Positions 36,495 to 42,420 of a DNA stretch of 42,420 bases are shown here, piece after piece. The position numbers were made by a program, and so were the translations under genes. Under the pieces are notes generated by a model, which saw only the letters and a list, made by a program, of their open reading frames with translations, ran no database searches and had not been told where the DNA came from. The stretch covers positions 1-42,420 of the forward strand of contig SUZD01000016.1 in the NCBI GenBank assembly GCA_015060105.1, read 5' to 3'. Positions within the stretch are counted from its first letter, which is position 1. Each line of letters opens with the position of its first letter. The stretch comes from Rikenellaceae bacterium. GTDB taxonomy: Bacteria > Bacteroidota > Bacteroidia > Bacteroidales > Rikenellaceae.

Positions 36495-36926
36495 TTATTT
36501 ATTGTTTTGCTCTTTGAGCAAGTCACGAATCTCGGTCAACAAAACCTCCTCTTTGCTGGGTGCAGGCGCAGGAGCGGGAGCAGCGGGTTTAGCCTCCTCT
36601 TTCTTCTTAGCCATATTGATAAGTTTGATGAATGCGAAGATTGCAATAGCAATAATCATAAAATCAAACACTTGTTGTAGGAAGTTACCATAGTTCCAAG
36701 TAATATCGGCCGAGCCCTCGATAGCGGGGTCCGCTGCCTTCAAAACAAGGTTCAAATCGGTAAACTTCACATTACCAAGAAGGGTTGCAATAAGCGGCAT
36801 AATGATATCATTAACCACCGATGTCACGATTTTGCCGAATGCGCCACCGATGATAACACCGACTGCCATATCAACTACGTTGCCACGCATTGCAAAATCC
36901 TTGAACTCTTTCAGAATCTTTTTCAT
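36495..36926 (-). CDS. mscL: Large-conductance mechanosensitive channel
   Basis: A 143-aa membrane channel that opens under osmotic downshock. The N-terminal amphipathic helix and TM1 ([27 protein letters not shown]) and TM2 ([23 protein letters not shown]) are typical. The C-terminus has an Ala/Pro-rich linker ([15 protein letters not shown]) before the last helical bundle ([15 protein letters not shown]). No clear promoter is seen, and a terminator of the upstream gene precedes it. Confidence 0.97.
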   Translation of the reverse strand: MKKILKEFKDFAMRGNVVDMAVGVIIGGAFGKIVTSVVNDIIMPLIATLLGNVKFTDLNLVLKAADPAIEGSADITWNYGNFLQQVFDFMIIAIAIFAFIKLINMAKKKEEAKPAAPAPAPAPSKEEVLLTEIRDLLKEQNNK

Positions 36927-36957
36927 AATATGCTTTATTTAGTTAGTTGTAGTCTTT

Positions 36958-36993
36958 CATAAAAAGGGTCGTCAATCGTGGCGACCCTTTATA
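36958..36993 (-). terminator. Terminator of the BACON/DUF3472 gene
   Basis: Stem AAAGGGTCG/CGACCCTTT (36963-36971 with 36982-36990), 10-nt loop, followed by TTTTTATG on the minus strand. Confidence 0.8.
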
Positions 36994-37008
36994 TAGTATC
37001 ATATAATA

Positions 37009-39576
37009 TTAGTTTCCGTCGTACCAAGTTCCCATTGCAGCCAACTTCTCATAAGGAATCTCGGGGTGGGGTTTACCACTCGGCTTACGCTCTACCCAAG
37101 TTCCATAGGGGATATAGGTATCAATATAGCCGATATTGGTAAGATAGAGGAAGTTACGCTCCTCGTCGAAGCCAGCTCCAAAGTCTTTACGCAAACCGTC
37201 CGAGCCGCAACCATCGGTTGTCAAACGAGCACGCAATACCTCGTGCCATACACCATCTTTATCGCGCATCCATTGGTTTGTGAAGTTAACTTTACGAGGA
37301 ATCCAACCACGATCGGGCGAGAAGTTCTCGCAGAACGAGTGTGCACCACGATAGTACGCCACCTCGTGCGGACGACGATACTCGGCTACAATTTGCCAAC
37401 CGTCTGCCTCACTCCAGAAGTAACCGGTATAGAGAGTAGAGCCTGTCTGAGCGCCATCGACAACCTCGGGACGAACATGTACCAATGTAGCATAGGTGGT
37501 CTCGGCTTTCCAATCATACTTCAAGAAGGTTTGGATACCGCTACCCTCGTGACCAAAGTTGTTTGGCTTATTGGCACCATAGCGAACAACTTGTGCCTTC
37601 CAGCCCAAATCGGTGTTGGTATCCCATACCGAGAACAAAACGGTACGGCCACCATCGGTCGGTTGAAGACCCATATAGAATGCGCTACCTCCGGTTGTCA
37701 TATAGAACGAGCCACTGATATCGTATCCTTTATCAACATAAATCTCGTTATAGAACCACTCTGTATTGGCAGGTTGCTCATAGCCGAGGTGGGTTGAAGG
37801 ACCACGACGAATCCAGTGCGGGTCAGAAGCCTGAACCTCGTCATAGGTTACGAAGGTAATATCAACATTATCGCCTTTACGACGAATCTTCTTCTTGGCA
37901 AAGTTGATACCCTCGCCACCGAGCAAGAAGTTCGAAATATAGGGCAAGTATTTACCTGTTGCCTCAACGGGGATAATATTTACACGAACATAGCCAGCTT
38001 TCTCGATATTGAACGAGCCAACATGTTGCCAATGGAGGGTATTACCGGTCACCATTACACGTTTACGCTCCGAACCAATCTCAACATCAACGTAAGCTGT
38101 GTCGGCAATCTGCTCTTTGTCGTTTTCGAGCAAGGTCTCCATACCAAATTTCAACTCGCCGGTATGTTCGGTACGGAAGAAGAAAGACAATTGGTGAGGT
38201 GTATAAGCAGTACTTTTAATGTAAGAAGTAGTCCAAGCACGGGTTGTAATCATATTACCACCTGTCTTCAAGCTACCATCAGGTTGCACGCTCAAATCCG
38301 AGATGATTCGGTAGTGGAACGAAGGCGAGCTCTTAATAGTAGGATCCTGCGGTGTAACATAGGTATTACATTGGAAAGGAACTACGATGGTATAGAGCGC
38401 AGGTTGTGTTACAGTAGCTGTACCAACAAAAATCTCGGCATCCTCGGCCAAAGCCATATTGATAGTAGCTGTACGCTCCTCCAACGAAGCATTGGGTGTA
38501 ACAGTATATTTACCCTTCTCATCAACAACCAACCAATCAGCATCGGTGGTATAAGCAACCTCCAACTCAGGCTCAATGCTCAATGCCAAATCAATAGCAG
38601 CGCCCTCGGCAGCAACATCGAATTTATCGACATAGGTTACATCGAGATACTCTTGAACCACGGTAATCTTTTGCTCTACTTTATTGCCTTTGTATTTACC
38701 CGAGATGGTCAAAACGCCCTCGCGAGGTGCTCCTGTTTTGTTCACGGGGAGCGAAATCGACACCTCTTTGGTACCGGTTTGTGCAAGGTTATTATCCAAC
38801 ACAACAAACTCATCGGTATCTTTATAAGACATCACTGCGTCCCAAATAACACTCGACGAGGGAGCCACAACGTTCAAAGTATAGCTATCGCCAAAAATAC
38901 CTGTGGTAAGTGTTTGAGTCGCGGGGTCGTAGGCCTCATCTTCGAGGAACAACATAAAGGTATCGCTGCTCAATTTAGCTTGGGTAACCTTGATTTTTGC
39001 TGTTGCGCCTTTGGTTTTGATAACAACGTCAGCCGAACGGCTCGAAAGAGTGTTGTTAGCCTCGGCTTTGATTGTCAATGCGCTCTCAACGCCAGCCTCG
39101 GCCTCATACTCCAAGGTAAGCCACTCTGCTTCGGTCTCGGCGCTCCAAGTATTTGCCGAGAAAACATTAACAGATGCGGTCGATTCCTCGAATGTAAAGT
39201 TAATCGGGGAGTTATCCACACGGAAATCAGCTGCATCTTGTGTTACATAACAGGTTGCTGTCAGTTCACCCGACACAAACTCAATTTGCGCCTCACGAGC
39301 CTCGGCTCCGGTATTCTCGGTAAGCGAGAAATCAACAATACCCTCGCCTGTGCCCGAAGTTACCGCCAAAACAAGCCATTCAGCCGAAGATTCAGCGGTC
39401 CAATCGCCATTACAAGTAACTCCAACCGAATTTGTTTGCTCCTCGCTATCGCACTCAACCGACAACGGAGCAACCTCCAAAACGGGCTCCTCATTCTCCG
39501 GTGTAGGAGTCGTACAAGCAAATGCCATCAGCATTGTTGCAAGGACACATAGTGTTCCAAAAAATTTAGTTTTCAT
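37009..39576 (-). CDS. Multi-BACON lipoprotein with C-terminal DUF5077/DUF3472-like domains
   Basis: An 855-aa lipoprotein: signal peptide with lipobox AFAC (Cys21). Residues about 33-400 hold four BACON-like repeats, each ending in a strand such as VTQDA, VTQAK, VVQEY and VTQPA. Residues about 400-560 resemble DUF5077 (HQLSFFFRTEHTGEL; AGYVRVNI), and about 590-800 resemble DUF3472 (GSFYMTTGGSAFYMGLQPT; YATLVHVRP; GWQIVAEYRRP). BACON domains are thought to mediate carbohydrate or mucin contact and spacing from the cell; DUF3472 has no settled activity. Neither domain call can be confirmed without a profile search. It is a single gene with its own promoter (39612-39619) and terminator. Confidence 0.87.
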   Translation of the reverse strand: MKTKFFGTLCVLATMLMAFACTTPTPENEEPVLEVAPLSVECDSEEQTNSVGVTCNGDWTAESSAEWLVLAVTSGTGEGIVDFSLTENTGAEAREAQIEFVSGELTATCYVTQDAADFRVDNSPINFTFEESTASVNVFSANTWSAETEAEWLTLEYEAEAGVESALTIKAEANNTLSSRSADVVIKTKGATAKIKVTQAKLSSDTFMLFLEDEAYDPATQTLTTGIFGDSYTLNVVAPSSSVIWDAVMSYKDTDEFVVLDNNLAQTGTKEVSISLPVNKTGAPREGVLTISGKYKGNKVEQKITVVQEYLDVTYVDKFDVAAEGAAIDLALSIEPELEVAYTTDADWLVVDEKGKYTVTPNASLEERTATINMALAEDAEIFVGTATVTQPALYTIVVPFQCNTYVTPQDPTIKSSPSFHYRIISDLSVQPDGSLKTGGNMITTRAWTTSYIKSTAYTPHQLSFFFRTEHTGELKFGMETLLENDKEQIADTAYVDVEIGSERKRVMVTGNTLHWQHVGSFNIEKAGYVRVNIIPVEATGKYLPYISNFLLGGEGINFAKKKIRRKGDNVDITFVTYDEVQASDPHWIRRGPSTHLGYEQPANTEWFYNEIYVDKGYDISGSFYMTTGGSAFYMGLQPTDGGRTVLFSVWDTNTDLGWKAQVVRYGANKPNNFGHEGSGIQTFLKYDWKAETTYATLVHVRPEVVDGAQTGSTLYTGYFWSEADGWQIVAEYRRPHEVAYYRGAHSFCENFSPDRGWIPRKVNFTNQWMRDKDGVWHEVLRARLTTDGCGSDGLRKDFGAGFDEERNFLYLTNIGYIDTYIPYGTWVERKPSGKPHPEIPYEKLAAMGTWYDGN

Positions 39577-39611
39577 AAAATATTATGTTTTAAGTTCTTT
39601 ATTTCACCCCT

Positions 39612-39619
39612 CAAAGGTA
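39612..39619 (-). promoter_or_regulatory. -7 box for the BACON/DUF3472 gene
   Basis: TACCTTTG on the minus strand, about 36 nt before the start codon. No clear -33 element. Confidence 0.5.
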
Positions 39620-39657
39620 AAACTTTTTTGCGTTGTTGCCTAAAAAATCCTCTTTTT

Positions 39658-39689
39658 TTTGCCATTTACAAGTAGGTTTCTTAAATTTG
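39658..39689 (+). promoter_or_regulatory. Promoter of the CoA-transferase gene
   Basis: TTTG at 39658-39661 and TAAATTTG at 39682-39689 with 20 nt between; leader of about 30 nt. Confidence 0.7.
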
Positions 39690-39725
39690 CAGATAGGACA
39701 AACCTTAAATTACCATACATAAACT

Positions 39726-41042
39726 ATGAGTAACATCAAATTTATCACAGCCGAAGAGGCCGTGAAAGTTATCAAAAATGGCGACCATATCCATTTGAGC
39801 AGCGTCGCAAGTGCGCCTCAATGTCTGATTAAAGCGATGTGCGAGAGAGGTCGCGCCGGCGAACTCAAAGATGTTCGTATTCACCACCTACACACCGAAG
39901 GTCCTGCCCCCTACTCCGAGGCTGAGTTCGAGGGCATTTTCCAACTCGACTCGTTCTTCGTAGGTAGCAATGTTCGTAAAACAACACAAGCTGGTTATGC
40001 CGACTATATTCCCATCTTTTTGAGCGAAACTCAAAAACTTTATCGTTCGGGCGTGCTGCCTTGCGATGTGGCTATGATTCAGGTATCGGAGCCCGACGCT
40101 CACGGTTATGTGTCGCTCGGAACTTCGGTCGATGCTACACTCGCCGCAGTCGAGAAAGCCAAAACCGTAATCGCCGTTGTGAACAAATATGTGCCTCGCG
40201 CTTTCGGTGATGCAATGATTCCTTCGTCGCTCATCGACCTCTTTGTCAAAGACGACCAACCGCTCGAAGAGGCTCACTTTGCACAGCCCAACGAGATTGA
40301 GACTGCTATCGGTAAAAACTGCGCCGCACTTATCGAAGATGGAGCTTGTTTGCAAATGGGTATCGGAGCTATTCCCAACGCCGTACTCGCACAACTCGGA
40401 GGACACAAACACCTCGGTATCCATACCGAAATGTTCGCCGATGGCGTTTTGCCGCTGGTTGAATCGGGCGTTATTGACGGTATGAACAAGGCTGTCGATA
40501 AGGGCAAAATGGTCTCTACTTTCCTTATGGGCTCGCAAAAGGTATATGACTTCATCGACAACAACCCGATGGTACTTATGATGGACGTGGGTTACACCAA
40601 CGACCCCTTTATTATCGCACAACAGCCCAAGATGACCGCCATCAACTCGGCTCTCCAAATCGACCTCACAGGACAGATTTGCGCCGACTCGCTCGGAACA
40701 AAATTCTACTCGGGCGTGGGTGGACAAATTGACTTTATCTATGGTGCCTCACGCGCCGAGGGCGGTAAAGCAATTATCGCTATGCCGTCGGTTACCAACA
40801 AGGGTATCAGCAAGATAGCCCCCACCCTGACCAATGGCGCAGGCGTTGTTACAACCCGCAACCACATCCATTGGTTTGTTACCGAATATGGTGCAGTAAA
40901 CCTCTATGGCAAGAGTATGCAAGAGCGCGCACGACTGCTCATCTCGGTTGCTCACCCCGATCACCAAGAAGAGTTAGACCGCGCTGCATTTGAGCGTTTC
41001 GGTCCGCACCACCACTATATTAAGGGGTGTATGGGCAAGTAA
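39726..41042 (+). CDS. Acetyl-CoA hydrolase/transferase family CoA-transferase
   Basis: A 438-aa enzyme of the 4-hydroxybutyrate/butyryl-CoA:acetate CoA-transferase family, which swaps CoA between short acids and acetyl-CoA. The catalytic glutamate is E235 in IHTEMFADG; GVGGQIDFIYGA and the C-terminal HPDHQEELDRAAFERF are family blocks. The acid substrate cannot be fixed from the sequence: 4-hydroxybutyrate, butyrate, propionate or succinate are all used by relatives. The gene is monocistronic, with its own promoter and terminator, and no other butyrate-pathway genes are nearby. Confidence 0.93.
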   Translation: MSNIKFITAEEAVKVIKNGDHIHLSSVASAPQCLIKAMCERGRAGELKDVRIHHLHTEGPAPYSEAEFEGIFQLDSFFVGSNVRKTTQAGYADYIPIFLSETQKLYRSGVLPCDVAMIQVSEPDAHGYVSLGTSVDATLAAVEKAKTVIAVVNKYVPRAFGDAMIPSSLIDLFVKDDQPLEEAHFAQPNEIETAIGKNCAALIEDGACLQMGIGAIPNAVLAQLGGHKHLGIHTEMFADGVLPLVESGVIDGMNKAVDKGKMVSTFLMGSQKVYDFIDNNPMVLMMDVGYTNDPFIIAQQPKMTAINSALQIDLTGQICADSLGTKFYSGVGGQIDFIYGASRAEGGKAIIAMPSVTNKGISKIAPTLTNGAGVVTTRNHIHWFVTEYGAVNLYGKSMQERARLLISVAHPDHQEELDRAAFERFGPHHHYIKGCMGK

Positions 41043-41067
41043 CGATTTATTGCTTATCGTATCTGTA

Positions 41068-41100
41068 AGGCCTTCCCCTGCGGGAGGGCTTTCTTTTTTA
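41068..41100 (+). terminator. Terminator of the CoA-transferase gene
   Basis: Stem GCCTTCCC/GGGAGGGC (41070-41077 with 41082-41089, one wobble), loop CTGC, followed by TTTCTTTTTT. Confidence 0.88.
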
Positions 41101-41144
41101 CCCCTTAATATAGTGGCGGTGCCAAAGTGTGTTACCCACCCCCT

Positions 41145-41170
41145 AAATCCCCCTCCTGTGAGGGGAACTT
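41145..41170. repeat. Short palindromic repeat (CCCCT/AGGGG type)
   Basis: AAATCCCCCTCCTGTGAGGGG forms a short C-run/G-run hairpin after a CACCCCC tract. The sequence resembles the dispersed AAATCCCC...GGGGA palindromes I know from many Bacteroidota intergenic regions. No function is known to me. Confidence 0.4.
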
Positions 41171-41190
41171 AAATAATCCGCCCTTTCCTC

Positions 41191-41221
41191 TTGCTCAATC
41201 AAAAATCATTTTCTAAATTTG
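41191..41221 (+). promoter_or_regulatory. Promoter of the zinc-ribbon/LRR gene
   Basis: TTG at 41191-41193 and TAAATTTG at 41214-41221, 20 nt apart; leader of about 30 nt. Confidence 0.7.
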
Positions 41222-41257
41222 TGAGAGTAGTTTCGTCTATAATAACAACTTAATACT

Positions 41258-42118
41258 ATGGCAAACCAAATCTATTGCAAGCATTGCGGTAAGTTAATTG
41301 ATGCCGATTCTTCATTTTGTATGCACTGTGGTGGCGCAATAAACTCGAAGAGCAAAACCACTCCGCAAGCCAACAAGCAAGATTTTTCGTTTATTCGCCA
41401 ATTAGATATTTTAGGTGGTAAACTCTTAATTGACATTATAAATATTCTGAAGTGGTGTGGTCGCACCATTATAAATTTCGGTAAGTTCATAAAACGACAT
41501 TGGAAGAGAATTCTAATATTTATTTTAGGTATTGTAGGCGCTATACTTTTAATTTGTCTTGGTTGTGCGGTGGTTGAAGGATACCGTGCAATGTTTATTA
41601 TGTCAGCTATCATATTGATTATATTAACACTATATTTTAGTTGCAGTAAATCTATTAAACTCATTTTGCCATCAAGCATACTATTATTATGCTCGTATAG
41701 CGCACTTACATATTATTATCAGGTGTATATATATGGCGCAAATACTACCTTCTTCGATACCGTAAAGAGAGAATTCTATTGGATTACACCCAATTATACA
41801 ATTCCCGATCACGCAACTTCGATTGGATTTAGGGTATTCGATGGTTGTGACGGCCTAACAAGCATTACAATTCCAAATAGCGTTACTTCGATTGAAGATA
41901 GGGCATTCTATGATTGCACCTCGCTGACAAGTGTATATTGCAAGGCTACAACGCCACCAACGGGAGGTTATAATATGTTTTCGTATTACAATTATGGATA
42001 TAATAAGATTATCCCTATCGGTTGTAAGATTTATGTACCTCGCAATTCGGTAAAGGCATATAAGTCGGCAAAGGGTTGGAAGGAGTACGCAAACTATATC
42101 GTCGGCTACGACTTTTAG
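41258..42118 (+). CDS. Zinc-ribbon membrane protein with BspA-like leucine-rich repeats
   Basis: A 286-aa protein of unknown function with a mosaic build. Residues 7-24 are a zinc ribbon (C7, C10, C21, C24). After a Ser/Lys/Thr linker, residues about 85-170 contain three hydrophobic helices (around ILIFILGIVGAILLICLG, MSAIILIILTLYF and ILLLCSYSALTYYY). The C-terminal third has two BspA-type LRR_5 repeats (IGFRVFDGCDGLTSITIPNSV; IEDRAFYDCTSLTSVYCKA) and the capping segment IYVPRNSVKAYKSAKGW. The coding sequence is clearly more A/T-rich than its neighbours (many TTA, ATA and ATT codons), suggesting recent acquisition. It has its own promoter and terminator. Confidence 0.85.
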   Translation: MANQIYCKHCGKLIDADSSFCMHCGGAINSKSKTTPQANKQDFSFIRQLDILGGKLLIDIINILKWCGRTIINFGKFIKRHWKRILIFILGIVGAILLICLGCAVVEGYRAMFIMSAIILIILTLYFSCSKSIKLILPSSILLLCSYSALTYYYQVYIYGANTTFFDTVKREFYWITPNYTIPDHATSIGFRVFDGCDGLTSITIPNSVTSIEDRAFYDCTSLTSVYCKATTPPTGGYNMFSYYNYGYNKIIPIGCKIYVPRNSVKAYKSAKGWKEYANYIVGYDF

Positions 42119-42177
42119 TTATACCTTAGAGTACAATCTATTAAAAGCTGTATGCGCAAGTAACCAAGCATAATAAG

Positions 42178-42216
42178 CAAAACGGCAAGCAATATTTTTG
42201 TTTGCCGTTTTGTGTG
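42178..42216 (+). terminator. Terminator after the zinc-ribbon/LRR gene
   Basis: A 15-bp stem with one wobble (42178-42192 with 42198-42212) around AAAACGGCAA/TTGCCGTTTT and a 5-nt loop. The T-tract after it is weak (GTGTGGTTT). The rest of 42119-42287 shows nothing recognisable. Confidence 0.6.
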
Positions 42217-42287
42217 GTTTATGGGGCTCCGCTTGCGTCTATACTTTATCTGGGAAGAATAAAAGTTTATAAAATTTTTACATTTTT

Positions 42288-42318
42288 TTTGGAGATAACG
42301 AAAAAAGCCGTATATTTG
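42288..42318 (+). promoter_or_regulatory. Promoter of tRNA-Phe
   Basis: TTTG at 42288-42291 and TATATTTG at 42311-42318 with 19 nt between. Downstream GCACTCG is the same as in the tRNA-Ser promoter. Confidence 0.8.
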
Positions 42319-42344
42319 CACTCGAATTCGAAAGAATTATAGTT

Positions 42345-42417
42345 GGTGCCATAGCTCAGTTGGTAGAGCAAAGGACTGAAAATCCTTGTGTCCCCGGTTC
42401 GATTCCTGGTGGCACCA
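42345..42417 (+). tRNA. tRNA-Phe(GAA)
   Basis: A 73-nt tRNA, complete but close to the window edge. Acceptor stem GGTGCCA/TGGCACC with discriminator A and no encoded CCA. Anticodon stem AAGGA/TCCTT with loop CTGAAAA gives GAA (42378-42380). D arm AGCTCAGTTGGTAGAGC and T loop TTCGATT are standard. Confidence 0.97.
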
Positions 42418-42420
42418 CTT

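Noticed and set aside
37816-39552. 578-codon plus-strand open frame opposite the BACON/DUF3472 gene
   Set aside because: Antisense shadow: the minus-strand gene has a lipoprotein signal, domain repeats, promoter and terminator; this frame has none.
42115-42321. 68-codon minus-strand open frame before tRNA-Phe
   Set aside because: It overlaps the terminator and the tRNA promoter, is A/T-driven, and has no recognisable motif or promoter.

Overview
The window is 42.4 kb of a Bacteroidota chromosome, most likely from a gut Bacteroidales of Rikenellaceae/Alistipes type. The order is well supported and the family is a guess. The evidence is the repeated Bacteroidota promoter signature (TAnnTTTG at -7, often with TTTG or TTG about 20 nt upstream), the absence of clear Shine-Dalgarno sequences, secreted proteins built from BACON repeats, M60 peptidase, GH43 and DUF3472 domains, and an insert-bearing signal peptidase I. 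Almost all of it is ordinary chromosome. I see no prophage, CRISPR array, transposase or integrase.

Layout. 1-3.3 kb (minus): truA with a GH43 lipoprotein and a secreted zinc peptidase. 3.4-5.0 kb (minus): glycyl-tRNA synthetase. 5.06-6.02 kb (plus): ruvX and def. 6.1-8.04 kb (minus): a thioredoxin-fold exported protein whose start codon sits in a hexamer repeat. 8.1-18.4 kb (minus): nine tightly packed genes, gltX-dapB-lepB-yigZ-pyrB-pyrI-uvrA-M16 peptidase-O-methyltransferase, which look like one transcription unit. 18.5-20.0 kb (minus): proS. 20.2-23.1 kb (plus): a low-complexity aromatic/His-rich lipoprotein and a FadL-like outer membrane protein, behind a long leader that can fold. 23.2-23.6 kb: tRNA-Ser(CGA), then a 142-nt nested inverted-repeat element, then a 46-bp tandem hairpin repeat. 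23.6-28.5 kb (minus): a sirtuin lacking zinc cysteines, an M60 mucin-type peptidase with BACON and discoidin-like domains, and a DUF1847 protein. 28.6-29.5 kb (plus): an OxyR-type regulator. 29.6-36.4 kb (plus): a seven-gene run rsfS-ftsH-cdsA-psd-AI-2E family protein-riboflavin kinase-ahcY. 36.5-39.6 kb (minus): mscL and a multi-BACON DUF3472 lipoprotein. 39.7-41.0 kb (plus): a CoA-transferase. 41.3-42.4 kb (plus): an AT-rich zinc-ribbon/membrane/leucine-rich-repeat protein and tRNA-Phe(GAA).

Together the genes cover translation (three aminoacyl-tRNA synthetases, TruA, Def, RsfS, two tRNAs), envelope building and quality control (LepB, FtsH, CdsA, Psd, MscL), pyrimidine, lysine and one-carbon metabolism (PyrBI, DapB, AhcY), DNA repair (UvrA, RuvX), and secreted enzymes for host or dietary glycans and glycoproteins (GH43, M60, DUF3472). 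No clearly new multi-gene system was found. The most unusual parts are non-coding: the element next to tRNA-Ser, the hairpin repeat array, the foldable leader at 20.09-20.22 kb, the (ATGAAA)6 start-codon repeat and two promoters that imply near-leaderless mRNAs.
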